From NCBI GenBank assembly GCA_038251625.1, contig JBBSBE010000001.1:1-64000 (forward strand): 64,000 nt of DNA, in the 5' to 3' direction. The position numbers and the translations under genes were made by a program. Position 1 is the stretch's first letter. Every line of letters begins with the position of its first letter. This document shows positions 8,002-17,056 of this stretch, in pieces. This DNA is from JBBQXK01 sp038251625. GTDB taxonomy: Bacteria; Pseudomonadota; Alphaproteobacteria; Rhodobacterales; Rhodobacteraceae. Below the pieces are notes generated by a model, which was given only the letters and a program-made list of their open reading frames with translations, did not search any database and was not told the DNA's origin.

Positions 8002-9899
8002 GCGCCGCCCTCGTAATAGAACGTGTCCGGCAGGTAGGCGCCGAGGTAGCTGGTCGGCTCGAACCCGTAGAGCGCCTCGGCCGGTACGTTGCGCATCCGC
8101 GCGGACCACACGACAGGTTGCAGCGCGCCCGATACGGTGCCGATGGTCAGCACCTGATCGGCGCGGATCACCAGCATGTCGGCCCAGATCGCGGCGCGTT
8201 CGGCGCTGCTGGTGGTTTGCTGCCAGTCGCGCAAGAGGCGCAGCAGATCGCGCGCGGGGGCGTATTCGGGCGCCTCGCCTTGCGTTTCGGCGCTGGCGTA
8301 GTGCATGCCCCAGACGGGCCATTGCAACTGATCGCCTGCGGTGGGGGCAAGGTCCGTGGGCGCCATGTCGGCGGTGGGCACGCCGTTCTGCAGACCCGTC
8401 CACACGCCCATCAGCACCTCGCCCGCCAGCGCCCTGCTGCGGAATATATCGCGCTGCGAGGTGCGGATATAAAGCGGGATGCCGATGTCGCGCCAATGAT
8501 CCGAGACGAGGGCCAGCACGTCCGTCTCGAGCGTGCTTTCGCCCGCCGTCTCGATCACGATGCCCGCCTTGCGGCCATCGGGCAGAAGGCGGGTGCCGTA
8601 GATATCGCGTTTGAAGAGCCCCGCCTCATCCAGCAGGCTGTTGGCCAGACCGGTATCGAACTGCGCCCAGGCCGAGGCATATTCGGCCTTGAAAAGCGGG
8701 CTTTCGGGCAGGATCGTATCGCCGCTTTCGCGGGCAAGGCCGTAGAAGAGCACCTTGTTGATCTCTTCCCGGTCGATCGCCACGGAAAAGGCGCGGCGCA
8801 CGCGCACATCCTGAAAGAGGCTGCGCCAGACCGGATCCTTGCATGTCATGTTGGGGATCAGGGCGACGCTTGATCCTTGCGTACGGCGCCAGAGGCCCAC
8901 CTTGATCGGATAGGATTTTTCGGCGTTCTTCATCAGCGTATAGTCGTTGAAGGCCAGCCCCGAGGCCTGCAGATCGCTTTCGCCGGTGGCCGTCTTGGCG
9001 GTGATGATCTCGGACGAGGACACGTTCATCTCGATCCGGTCGATGTAGGGCAGTTGGCGCCCTTCGGGATCGGCGCGGTGGAAATAGGGGTTACGCTCGA
9101 ACACGAACTGTTCGGCGGGGGGGGCGGTGCGGGGGCGCCATGCTTCCAGCGTGGGAAGATCGGGGTTTTCAGGGCGGTTCTGGCGGCCCATCTTGGTGTG
9201 CAGGCTTTGCCAGTCGTCCACGCGGTATTGCTTGCACAGGTCGGCCAGCGACGCCTCGGTGGCGTAGCGGGCGTGGAACTGGCGCATGTAGTGCGACGGC
9301 ATGGCCAGCATGAGGGGGGCGGGCGAGGCGAGGACGGGCAGAAAGTTCGGCGCGGGTGCATCCCAGACATAGCGCAGCGTCAGCGCGTCCCGCACCTCGA
9401 ACCTGGGGAATTGCCCGCCAGCGTTCAGATCGACGGGCGGACCGCCGCGATAGATATCGGGATTGTTGATCAGATCATCCCAGACGTAGCGAAAATCCTC
9501 GGTCGTGAAGGGCTCGCCATCCGACCAGCGGTGCCCTTCGCGCAGGGTGAAGGTGTAGATGCGGCCCTCTTCCACCGTCACATCGGCCAGAATGTCGGGC
9601 ACGAGGTTCAGTTGCTGGTCATAGCCCACGAGCCGGGCATAGCTGTAGATCGGCATCAGGCGGATATCGCGCTGACCGCCGATCAGCATGCGCGCCCGCC
9701 CACCGTATGCGCCGGGCGCGCGGCCAAGGGCAGGCAGGTCGATGATGCGGGGATTGCTGGGCAGACGGGCGGCCATGGGCGGCAGTTCGCCCTTGGCCAC
9801 GGCATCGGCCAGAACGGGCGGCTCTGCGCCCGAGGCGAAGGCCGCGCGTGGCAGGGCCGCCGCTGCCATCAGGGCGAGGGTGCCGCGCCGGGTGATCAT
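7998..9899 (-). CDS. Extracellular solute-binding protein, family 5
   Basis: A 633-residue periplasmic binding protein. The signal peptide ITRRGTLALMAAAALPRAAFA begins with a twin-arginine-like RR and ends at a probable AFA cleavage site. The mature protein has SBP_bac_5 landmarks: LREGHRWSDGEPFTTEDF and VRRAFSVAIDREEIN. At over 600 residues it belongs to the long members of the family (YejA/AppA/opine-like) rather than the roughly 535-residue DppA. Both ends overlap neighbours by four bases, so the ATPase, binding protein and two permeases are one translationally coupled unit. The ligand is not deducible from sequence alone. Confidence 0.9.
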   Translation of the reverse strand: MITRRGTLALMAAAALPRAAFASGAEPPVLADAVAKGELPPMAARLPSNPRIIDLPALGRAPGAYGGRARMLIGGQRDIRLMPIYSYARLVGYDQQLNLVPDILADVTVEEGRIYTFTLREGHRWSDGEPFTTEDFRYVWDDLINNPDIYRGGPPVDLNAGGQFPRFEVRDALTLRYVWDAPAPNFLPVLASPAPLMLAMPSHYMRQFHARYATEASLADLCKQYRVDDWQSLHTKMGRQNRPENPDLPTLEAWRPRTAPPAEQFVFERNPYFHRADPEGRQLPYIDRIEMNVSSSEIITAKTATGESDLQASGLAFNDYTLMKNAEKSYPIKVGLWRRTQGSSVALIPNMTCKDPVWRSLFQDVRVRRAFSVAIDREEINKVLFYGLARESGDTILPESPLFKAEYASAWAQFDTGLANSLLDEAGLFKRDIYGTRLLPDGRKAGIVIETAGESTLETDVLALVSDHWRDIGIPLYIRTSQRDIFRSRALAGEVLMGVWTGLQNGVPTADMAPTDLAPTAGDQLQWPVWGMHYASAETQGEAPEYAPARDLLRLLRDWQQTTSSAERAAIWADMLVIRADQVLTIGTVSGALQPVVWSARMRNVPAEALYGFEPTSYLGAYLPDTFYYEGGA

Positions 9900-11782
9900 G
9901 CCATAAGCTCCCGCAGGTCGGCGCCGGGGCGGGCCAGCACCATGTGCCCGTCGCCAAGGTCAAGCGGGGAGAGCGCGCCCGGTTCGCCCGCGTCGGAGAA
10001 CGCCTTGGCCCAGCCGGTGCTGGCCGCGCGGCTGGTTTCACCCGCGCTGGCGAAATCGAGCGGGCGGTCCAGATCGGGGAAGGGCACGGCGTACAGCAGC
10101 GCGCGGGTGTAGGGATGGACGGGCGTTTTCATGATCGCCTCGCGGCTGGCGATCTCGACAATCCGGCCCTGCCACATCACCGCGACGCGGTCGGCCATGT
10201 AATCGACGACGGCAAGGTTGTGCGAAATGAAGAGCGTGGTGAGGCCAAGGTCTTTTTGCAAATCCTTGAGCAGGTTCAGGATTTGCGCCTGCACCGAAAC
10301 ATCGAGCGCCGACACGGGCTCATCGCAGACCAGAAGCGAGGGGGAGAGGGCCAGCGCGCGCGCGATCCCGATCCGCTGCCGCTGGCCGCCCGAAAAGCTG
10401 TGCGGGTAGCGCTGGGTCATCGCGGGGTCGAGGCCGATGGCCGAAAGGAGGGCAGCCACGATCCGGCGCCGCTCTGCCCCGTCGCCGCGGCGGTGGATTT
10501 CCAGCGGCTCGGCGATGATGTTGCCCACCGTCATGCGCGGCGAGAGCGAGGCGACGGGATCCTGGAACACCATCTGGATCTTGCGGCGCAGCGCCTGCAA
10601 CGCCTCGCCCTCGGCTGCCAGCACATCGACGGGGCCGCCGCCATCATCGAAGGTCACGCTGCCTTCATCGGGGGTGACGGCGCGCATCAGGATCTTGCTG
10701 ACCGTCGTCTTGCCAGACCCGCTTTCGCCCACAAGGCCCAGGCATTCGCCGCGCCGGATATCGAAGCTGACGCCATCGACGGCGGGAGCGGGCACCGCAC
10801 CACCCACGTATTTCTTGGTGATGAAGCTTTTGCGCAGGCCCCGCACCGACAGCATCACCGGCGGCGCGCTGGCCGATGCCGGAGCGGCGGCAACCGCGGA
10901 CATCAGCGTGGTGTGATCAACGGGCACATCGCGCAGGGGTTTCAGCCTGTCGTCTGCCGTCATCCCGAACTGCGGGATCGCGCCCATCAGGCCCTTCAGA
11001 TAGGCGTGGCGCGGGGTGCGGAAGATGGCATCCGTCGCCCCCGCCTCCATGATCTGGCCGTGGTACATCACCACCACCTCATCCGCGATATTGGCGACGA
11101 CGCCAAGATCATGGGTGATCAGAAGGATGGCCATGCCGAGCCGCGACTGCAGATCCTTCAAGAGCTTGAGGATCTGCGCCTGGATCGTCACGTCAAGCGC
11201 GGTGGTCGGTTCGTCCGCGATCAACAGGGCGGGGTCGCAGACCAGCGCCATGGCGATCATCGCGCGCTGGCGCATGCCGCCCGAAAGCTCGAACGGGTAA
11301 AGGTTGAAAACCCGCGCGGGATCGGAAAAGCCCACAAGGCCCAGCATTTCCTCGCACCGCGCGCGGCGTTCGCGCGGCGACATGGTGGTGTGGGTTTGCA
11401 ACACCTCTTCGATCTGGTTGCCGATCGTGTGCAGGGCCGAGAACGAGGTCATCGGTTCCTGAAAGATCATGCCGATGCGGCGGCCCCGGATGCTGCGAAT
11501 CGCGCGCCCGTCGCGCGGCAGGGACAAAAGATCGACGGGCGTGCCATCGCCTTCGGGATCAGCAAAAAGGATACGGCCCGAGATTTTTGCGGACGCCGGT
11601 TGCAGGCCCATCACGGCCTGGCTGAGCACCGATTTGCCCGATCCGCTTTCGCCCACCAGTGCCGTGACCTTGCCGGGCAGCACGCGAAGGCTGGCCTCGC
11701 GCACCGCCTGGATGGCGCCGCCTTGCACGGGAAACGCCACGCGCAGCCCCTCGACGCGCAAAAGATCACGCCCCGGGGTCAT
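9896..11782 (-). CDS. Fused dual ATPase of peptide/opine-type ABC importer (DppD-DppF)
   Basis: A 628-residue protein with two complete ABC cassettes. Domain 1 (about residues 5-260) has Walker A GESGSGKS, signature LSGGMRQRAM and Walker B LLIADEPTTALD. Domain 2 (about 305-560) has GESGSGKTT, FSGGQRQRIGIA and LLVCDEPVSALD. Each cassette is followed by an oligopeptide-type C-terminal extension (HAYLKGLM and HPYTRALL). The fusion replaces the separate DppD and DppF subunits. It is the first gene of the leftward run, so the promoter should lie in the 140-base gap to the divergent GT32 gene (11783-11922), where I saw no clear consensus boxes. Confidence 0.93.
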   Translation of the reverse strand: MTPGRDLLRVEGLRVAFPVQGGAIQAVREASLRVLPGKVTALVGESGSGKSVLSQAVMGLQPASAKISGRILFADPEGDGTPVDLLSLPRDGRAIRSIRGRRIGMIFQEPMTSFSALHTIGNQIEEVLQTHTTMSPRERRARCEEMLGLVGFSDPARVFNLYPFELSGGMRQRAMIAMALVCDPALLIADEPTTALDVTIQAQILKLLKDLQSRLGMAILLITHDLGVVANIADEVVVMYHGQIMEAGATDAIFRTPRHAYLKGLMGAIPQFGMTADDRLKPLRDVPVDHTTLMSAVAAAPASASAPPVMLSVRGLRKSFITKKYVGGAVPAPAVDGVSFDIRRGECLGLVGESGSGKTTVSKILMRAVTPDEGSVTFDDGGGPVDVLAAEGEALQALRRKIQMVFQDPVASLSPRMTVGNIIAEPLEIHRRGDGAERRRIVAALLSAIGLDPAMTQRYPHSFSGGQRQRIGIARALALSPSLLVCDEPVSALDVSVQAQILNLLKDLQKDLGLTTLFISHNLAVVDYMADRVAVMWQGRIVEIASREAIMKTPVHPYTRALLYAVPFPDLDRPLDFASAGETSRAASTGWAKAFSDAGEPGALSPLDLGDGHMVLARPGADLRELMA

Positions 11783-11922
11783 GGATTGGGTCCGGTCCGG
11801 GGCAAAGGCAACCTCATTCGCAGAACGCCCGGGCCGGGGGCCATGGGCAATAACGTGCCGACGCTAGCCGAGGGTTAAATTTCTGTCTATCGCCAATCAA
11901 GCATCGGAGGGGGGATTGCGGG

Positions 11923-12873
11923 ATGGACGCAAAGGCAAGGCTGGCGGCGGCAGAGGCGTTGCGCGCGGGCGGGCGGCATGCCGAGGCGGCGGCGGCGCTG
12001 GCGGCCCTGGCGCGCGATCCGGGGGCGGTGGCGCTGGGCGATCCGACGGCGGCAGGGCTGCCCCGGCGCCTGCTGGCCGCGATGCTGCGGCTGGCCAAGG
12101 CCGAGGGCGATACCGTGCGGCGGGTCGGGCTGCAGGCGCATCTGGTGCCGCCGCCCGGCCGGATGGCGCCTTTCGCCGACATGCCCGCCGCCCTGCGCGC
12201 AACCCTGCCCGATGCGAACCGGATGGCGGTGCCGCGCGTGATCCACCAGATCTGGATCGGCCCCCTGCCCTTGCCCGCCACTTGCGCGGCCTGGGCCACG
12301 CATGCCACGCGCCATGGCCTTGGCTACCGGCTGTGGCGCGAGGCGGACCTTGCGGCGCTGGGGTTGGCGGGCAACCCCGCCTTTGCCGCGATGATGGCGC
12401 GGGGGGATTATCCCGGTGCGGTGGACCTTGCCCGCTACGCGATTCTGGGGGCAGAGGGGGGGATATACCTTGATTGCGATTTCTATCCCGCGCGGGAAAG
12501 CCTGAGCTTCGACGCGCTATTGCCGCTGACGGGGCTTTGCGCGATGGCCGAGGATGTGGCGCGCCTGACCGGCAAGGGATCGCTGCTCTTGGCCAATTCC
12601 TTTATCGCGGTGCCGCGCGGGCATCCGGCGATGCTGCATCTGAACGCGGTGTTGCCGCAGGTGGTGGCGGAGATGCCGAAGGCGCCCGCGTGGTGGGCGA
12701 CGGGGCCGCTGATCTTTACCCTTGTCGCGCGCTGCGGATCGGTGGCGCTGGCGGGCGACGGGATGGCAGCCGGTGATCTGGCGCTGGGCGTGCCTTTGGC
12801 GAAGGCAGAGGCGTTCGCGGCCGCGAACGAGGCGGCGGGCGGGGGGCTGCTGCTGGCGTGGAAATCATGGTGA
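11923..12873 (+). CDS. GT32-family glycosyltransferase (DXD sugar-binding region)
   Basis: A 316-residue protein. The central part reads VPRVIHQIWIG, then GAVDLARYAILGAEGGIY and LDCDF. These are the 'IHQIW' start and the DXD (DCD) nucleotide-sugar/metal site of GT32 transferases (OCH1/mannosyltransferase-like). The first ~95 residues are Ala-rich and helical with no recognised domain. The gene is divergent from the ABC importer and converges on the deacetylase gene, overlapping it by nine bases. It probably adds a hexose in the surface-glycan pathway; the exact sugar is unknown. Confidence 0.8.
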   Translation: MDAKARLAAAEALRAGGRHAEAAAALAALARDPGAVALGDPTAAGLPRRLLAAMLRLAKAEGDTVRRVGLQAHLVPPPGRMAPFADMPAALRATLPDANRMAVPRVIHQIWIGPLPLPATCAAWATHATRHGLGYRLWREADLAALGLAGNPAFAAMMARGDYPGAVDLARYAILGAEGGIYLDCDFYPARESLSFDALLPLTGLCAMAEDVARLTGKGSLLLANSFIAVPRGHPAMLHLNAVLPQVVAEMPKAPAWWATGPLIFTLVARCGSVALAGDGMAAGDLALGVPLAKAEAFAAANEAAGGGLLLAWKSW

Positions 12874-13575
12874 GAGAAGCGCGCGCGCGCCAACCCAGTG
12901 GCAGGCGGGGTGCGCGGTAGCGGCTTGCAGCGCATCAAGAAAGGCCCACGTCGCCCGGTCATGCACAAGGTGATGGGTCAGGATGCCGACATGCCCCCCG
13001 GTGGCGAGGCGCGCAAGGATTTCGGTTTCCAGTTGCAGGGTGTCCTTCACGGCGCGGGTCCGGCGCCAGTCGATCAGGTCGACATGGCTGTTGATTCGGG
13101 TTGGCGCGTCGCGCTTTTCCTGACCAAAGGCAGAAAGCGCGGTAAAGCCGATCCCGGGAAGGCCCGCCGCCACCGTCGGCGCGATGCGGTTCCAGGGCGG
13201 TACCAGCAGGGGCAGCGCGCGGGCCCCGTGCAGCGAGAAGAGCTTGGTGCGGCCATCGGCGAGTTCGGCCAGTACGGCGGCCAGCGGGCGCTGGGGGCCA
13301 AGCTCTGCCTTCTTTTCCCAGGGCCGGGCGTGGTTGGCATGCGCCCAGCCGTGCACCGCCACCTCGGTATCGGTGCCCGCGAGCCGGTCCGCCAAAGCCG
13401 CGCCCGTGGGTTCGGGGATCACGGCCAGCGTGACGGGCAGGCCCAGCGCCAGCAAGCGGTCGAGCGCGGGGGTGGGCAGCGTGGCGTCATCGTCGCGCAG
13501 CCAGAACCGGGCGCGTTCACCACGGGCGGCCAGATCGTCAAGCGCGCGGGTCAGGCGGTCCATCGTCAGTGCCAT
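12865..13575 (-). CDS. Polysaccharide-deacetylase-like protein (NodB fold)
   Basis: A 236-residue protein. RFWLRDDDAT near the N-terminus supplies the acidic DD pair. EVAVHGWAHANHA gives the H-x-x-x-H metal site of carbohydrate esterase 4/NodB proteins, and the C-terminal GHVGILTHHLVHDRATW supplies the late histidine. No signal peptide is seen, so it may act on a cytosolic or membrane-linked sugar intermediate. Its ATG at 13575 lies just inside the end of the upstream glycosyltransferase (10-base overlap); an alternative ATG is at 13563. It is the last gene of a leftward run with a GT4 and a polysaccharide lyase. Confidence 0.75.
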   Translation of the reverse strand: MALTMDRLTRALDDLAARGERARFWLRDDDATLPTPALDRLLALGLPVTLAVIPEPTGAALADRLAGTDTEVAVHGWAHANHARPWEKKAELGPQRPLAAVLAELADGRTKLFSLHGARALPLLVPPWNRIAPTVAAGLPGIGFTALSAFGQEKRDAPTRINSHVDLIDWRRTRAVKDTLQLETEILARLATGGHVGILTHHLVHDRATWAFLDALQAATAHPACHWVGARALLSP

Positions 13576-14642
13576 CCCCGCACATGGGCGACAAGCGCCG
13601 CTTGAATATCCCGCGCAGCACCCGCCAGCGAGTGATCGCGCGCCACCCCTGCCGCCGCAGCGCGGCCCATGAGGGCGCGGCCCGAGGGATCGGACAGGAC
13701 AAGCGTGACGGCGCGGGCGAAGGCCGCATCATCGCCATCGGGCACCAGCACGCCCGTTTCGCCATGCGCCACAACCTCGGGCACGCCAGCGGTTGCGAAG
13801 GCGACGACGGGCAGGCCCGCCGCCTGCGCCTCGAGATAGGCCAGCCCGAACGCCTCGCCACACCCCGGCCAAAGGTAGAGCGCGCCGCGCGCCATCAGCG
13901 CGGCCACGCCATCTGCATCGAGAAGGCCCGCGAAATGCACGGGCATTCCGGCGAAAAGTGCCTGCACTGCCGCCCGCTCTGGCCCATCGCCCGCAATGGT
14001 CAGCCGCCAGTCGCCCGGCACCAGCCGCAGGGCGGCGGCGAGGTGGCGGTAGCTTTCCATCTTGTCGCCCGCGCGCATCATGGCAACGGTGACGAGGTGG
14101 CCGGGTTCGGGCGCGGGTGGCAGGGGGCGCGCGTCGAGAAACGGCCGCAGCCGCGCCACGCGCGCCGCCGGCACGGCAGCGGCAAGGCCCGCCGCATCGC
14201 GTGCGGTCAGGCTGAGGTTGACGGCAGCCATCGCCACAGAATCGCGGGCAAGCGATTGGGATTCGGCCCAAAGGCCGATGGCGCGGCGTGGGGATTGCGA
14301 GGCTTCGGCAGTGGCGCAGGGCACCCCGAAAGCGGTGCAGAGGGTGGGGCCCAGAAGGTCGGGCGATTTGTAGTAGGGGTGGTAGCAGAACCAAAGGTCG
14401 GGCGGGCCGTCCGCCTGCCAAAGTGCCGCAACGCGCGCACGTTCCACGGCAGCCGCTGCCTGCAGCGCAGCCCAGGTGGCGGCGTCGTCGGGCGCGCGGA
14501 GGTAGGCGCGCATTTCGGATGCCAGCGCCACCTCGTGCCCCGCCACCCCGAGCGCCGCCATCAACAGCCGTGCCATCGCCCGGTCGCCCGAAGGCACCGG
14601 GTGACAGGGCGATTTCAGGGGCGCGTAGAAGGCGATGCGCAA
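13566..14642 (-). CDS. Glycosyltransferase, GT4-like
   Basis: A 358-residue GT-B transferase. It begins LRIAFYAPLKSPCHPVPSGD, a typical N-terminal Rossmann strand with SGDR loop. The donor domain contains LTIAGDGPERAAVQALF and GEAFGLAYLEAQAAGLPVVA, the conserved E-x7-E region. The start is taken as TTG at 14642, which gives the usual 'MRIAFYAP' beginning and falls five bases after the stop of the lyase gene. A longer open frame to 15002 lies inside that gene in another frame. It is co-directional with the lyase upstream and the deacetylase downstream, so the three are likely one operon for a modified polysaccharide. Confidence 0.8.
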   Translation of the reverse strand: MRIAFYAPLKSPCHPVPSGDRAMARLLMAALGVAGHEVALASEMRAYLRAPDDAATWAALQAAAAVERARVAALWQADGPPDLWFCYHPYYKSPDLLGPTLCTAFGVPCATAEASQSPRRAIGLWAESQSLARDSVAMAAVNLSLTARDAAGLAAAVPAARVARLRPFLDARPLPPAPEPGHLVTVAMMRAGDKMESYRHLAAALRLVPGDWRLTIAGDGPERAAVQALFAGMPVHFAGLLDADGVAALMARGALYLWPGCGEAFGLAYLEAQAAGLPVVAFATAGVPEVVAHGETGVLVPDGDDAAFARAVTLVLSDPSGRALMGRAAAAGVARDHSLAGAARDIQAALVAHVRGWH

Positions 14643-14647
14643 CGTCG

Positions 14648-15601
14648 TCAGAACCCCGCTGCGGTACAGGTGGCGGCGGGCAGAAGATCGGTGCAGGCGG
14701 GGGATCGGATGAAATTGTCGTAGATCATCGTCCAGGGTTCCGCCGCGCCGTCGCGGTAGGGGCCGAACTTGAAATACTGGTTTTCGCCAAGTCCCTTGTC
14801 GCCATGCCCGATCTTGCCGGTGACAGAAACGACCCAGGCGCCATTGGCGAACACCTCGATATGTCCGGCACCATCCGGCCCGGGCAGGCTGTAGATCGCA
14901 TAATCCACCCAACCGTCCTGCGGCGCGGGCAGGGGGCCGCGCGGGGTGACAACCGTGGCGTCGGTGCAGGCGTTGAAGCGGCCGTCCTCGGTGCCCGTCC
15001 ATTCCCGGTCACCGGCGACGAAAACGCGCATCTGGCGCGTCTCTGGCCGGTGCCAGACGGCGCTTTGGCCCGCCGGGCAGGTGGCCACAGCATCGCCGCC
15101 GGGGGTGGTGACGGGGGGCACATCATTGGTTTCCACGGTCAGAAAGAGCCGCCCCATGGTCATCCGGAAAGCCAGGTAGGGGCTGAAATCGCCATCCGCC
15201 TCTGGCCCGATCTCTCGCTTCCACTGGGCGATGAGGTAGCGGTGATCGTCTTGCGGGATGGGATCGGCGAATTTGACGGAAAAGCCGTACCAGACGCCCA
15301 CGTCATAGGGCACGCGCAGCGCCGTCTGTTCCCAGATCTCGGCGCGTTCTGAACAGCCCTCGGCATCCACGGCACAAAGCTGCCGCACCGACAGGCGCAA
15401 GGCCCCTGCCCCGCTGCGCACGTCGCCACCGCCGAATTCCACCGTGCCTGCGGCCTGTTCGGCATTCTCGCGGTAGTAAAGCCCGCCTTCGGGCGCGAAA
15501 TCCGTGCCGTCGAACCCGTCGCGCAGCACCGTTGTTGCCGGATCGGCCGCCGCCGCCCCCACGCTTAGCCCCAGCGCCAGCGCACCCCACATCATCCGCA
15601 T
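14648..15601 (-). CDS. Secreted polysaccharide lyase-like protein (PF14099, heparin lyase I family)
   Basis: A 317-residue protein with a signal peptide (MMWGALALGLSVGAAAADP). The beta-jelly-roll-like body contains RAEIWEQT, GVWYGFSVKFADPIPQDDH and LIAQWKRE, the conserved 'WYGFSxK...QWK' core of PF14099 polysaccharide lyases. The C-terminal half has a substrate-groove-like KIGHGDKGLGENQYFKFGPY. Such enzymes cleave uronic-acid polysaccharides by beta-elimination; in a glycan cluster they often trim or release the polymer. ATG at 15601 has GGAGGG five bases upstream; ATGs at 15595 and 15592 are also possible, and the frame is open to 15628. Several Cys in the mature part could form disulfides in the periplasm. 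Confidence 0.72.
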   Translation of the reverse strand: MRMMWGALALGLSVGAAAADPATTVLRDGFDGTDFAPEGGLYYRENAEQAAGTVEFGGGDVRSGAGALRLSVRQLCAVDAEGCSERAEIWEQTALRVPYDVGVWYGFSVKFADPIPQDDHRYLIAQWKREIGPEADGDFSPYLAFRMTMGRLFLTVETNDVPPVTTPGGDAVATCPAGQSAVWHRPETRQMRVFVAGDREWTGTEDGRFNACTDATVVTPRGPLPAPQDGWVDYAIYSLPGPDGAGHIEVFANGAWVVSVTGKIGHGDKGLGENQYFKFGPYRDGAAEPWTMIYDNFIRSPACTDLLPAATCTAAGF

Positions 15602-15730
15602 CCGTACCCTCCTGCATCTGTCGGGCACAGCTTAGACGGAACCGGGACCCCAAGGCGAGGGGGGCGCACGCCGACTTGACATAGACCGCGAAAACCAAGA
15701 CGCCGGGGCATCCCAACGCCAGAGGCCGCC

Positions 15731-17056
15731 ATGGACCCCCACGCTTCCCTTCTGTCGCTGATCGAGGCACGACGCGCGCGGGTGGGCGTGATCGGCCTTG
15801 GCTATGTGGGGCTGCCGCTGGCGGTTGCCGTGGCGCGGGCGGGGTTTGCCGTCACCGGGTTCGACATCGACCCGCCGAAGATCGTGAAGCTGGCGGCGTG
15901 CGAAAGCTATATCGAGGCGGTCAGCGATGCGGCGCTGCGCGAGGTGTGCGACCGGCTGACGGCGACGGATGATTTCAGCCGGCTTGGCGGCTGCGACGTG
16001 ATCGTGATCTGCGTGCCGACGCCGCTGACACGGCACCGCGAGCCCGATCTTTCCTTCGTGGTCAACACCTGCCGAGATATTGCGGCGACCTTGCGGCCCG
16101 GTCAGTTGATCGTGCTGGAATCGACCACCTATCCCGGCACCACAGATGGCCCCGTGCGCGCGGTGCTGGAGGCGACGGGGCTGGTGCCGGGCCGCGATTT
16201 CTTTCTCGGCTTTTCGCCCGAGCGGGAAGACCCCGGCAACCGCGCTTTCGACACCGCGACCATCCCCAAGGTCATCGGGGCGGACGGGCCAGAGGCGGCG
16301 GCGCTGATGGCGGCGTTCTATGGCGCGGTGGTGAAGGTGGTCGTGCCCGTCTCCTCGACCGCGACGGCAGAGGCGGTGAAGCTGACCGAGAACGTCTTTC
16401 GCGCCGTCAACATCGCCTTGGTGAACGAGTTGAAGGTGATCTACGAGGCGATGGGCGTGGATGTGTGGGAGGTGATCGAAGCGGCCAAGACCAAGCCCTT
16501 CGGCTATATGCCCTTCTACCCCGGCCCCGGGCTGGGCGGGCACTGCATCCCGATCGACCCGTTTTACCTGACGTGGAAGGCGCGGGAATACGAGTTGACC
16601 ACGCGGTTCATCGAGCTTGCGGGCGAGATCAATGCCGGGATGCCGCGCCGGGTGGTCGGAAAGCTGGTCGAGGCGCTGGACCGGCAGTGCGGGCGCCCGC
16701 TTGGCGGGGCGCGGGTGCTGGTGGTGGGGCTGGCCTACAAGAAGAACGTGCCCGATATCCGGGAAAGCCCATCGTTGAAGCTGATCGAACTGATCGAAGA
16801 GCGGGGGGGTGAGGCGTCGTATCACGATCCCTACGTCCCCGAGGTGCCGCCGACGCGGGCCTATGGCGCGCTGCGGGGGCGGCCATCCGTACCGCTGGAC
16901 GAGGGCACGGTGCGGGGCTTCGATGCGGTGCTGATCTCGACCGATCATGACGGGCTTGATTATCAGGGGCTGGCGGATTGGGCGCCGCTGATCGTGGACA
17001 CGCGGAACGCCTTTGCCCGCCGGGGGATCGCGTCGGCGAAGATCGTCAAGGCATGA
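15731..17056 (+). CDS. Nucleotide-sugar dehydrogenase (UDP-GlcNAc/UDP-glucose 6-dehydrogenase type, WbpA-like)
   Basis: A 441-residue enzyme of the UDP-glucose/GDP-mannose dehydrogenase family. It oxidises the C6 of a UDP-hexose to the uronic acid with two NAD+. The NAD loop GVIGLGYVGLPLA is at residues 19-31, the family lysine is in AVKLTEN (Lys217) and the catalytic Cys272 is in GGHCIPIDP. PFGYMPFYPGPGLGGHC favours the WbpA/TviB group (UDP-N-acetylhexosamine dehydrogenases) over plain Ugd, but this is a reading by eye. Uronic acids would fit the neighbouring lyase-like gene. The stop overlaps the start of the following phosphoesterase (ATGA). Confidence 0.88.
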   Translation: MDPHASLLSLIEARRARVGVIGLGYVGLPLAVAVARAGFAVTGFDIDPPKIVKLAACESYIEAVSDAALREVCDRLTATDDFSRLGGCDVIVICVPTPLTRHREPDLSFVVNTCRDIAATLRPGQLIVLESTTYPGTTDGPVRAVLEATGLVPGRDFFLGFSPEREDPGNRAFDTATIPKVIGADGPEAAALMAAFYGAVVKVVVPVSSTATAEAVKLTENVFRAVNIALVNELKVIYEAMGVDVWEVIEAAKTKPFGYMPFYPGPGLGGHCIPIDPFYLTWKAREYELTTRFIELAGEINAGMPRRVVGKLVEALDRQCGRPLGGARVLVVGLAYKKNVPDIRESPSLKLIELIEERGGEASYHDPYVPEVPPTRAYGALRGRPSVPLDEGTVRGFDAVLISTDHDGLDYQGLADWAPLIVDTRNAFARRGIASAKIVKA

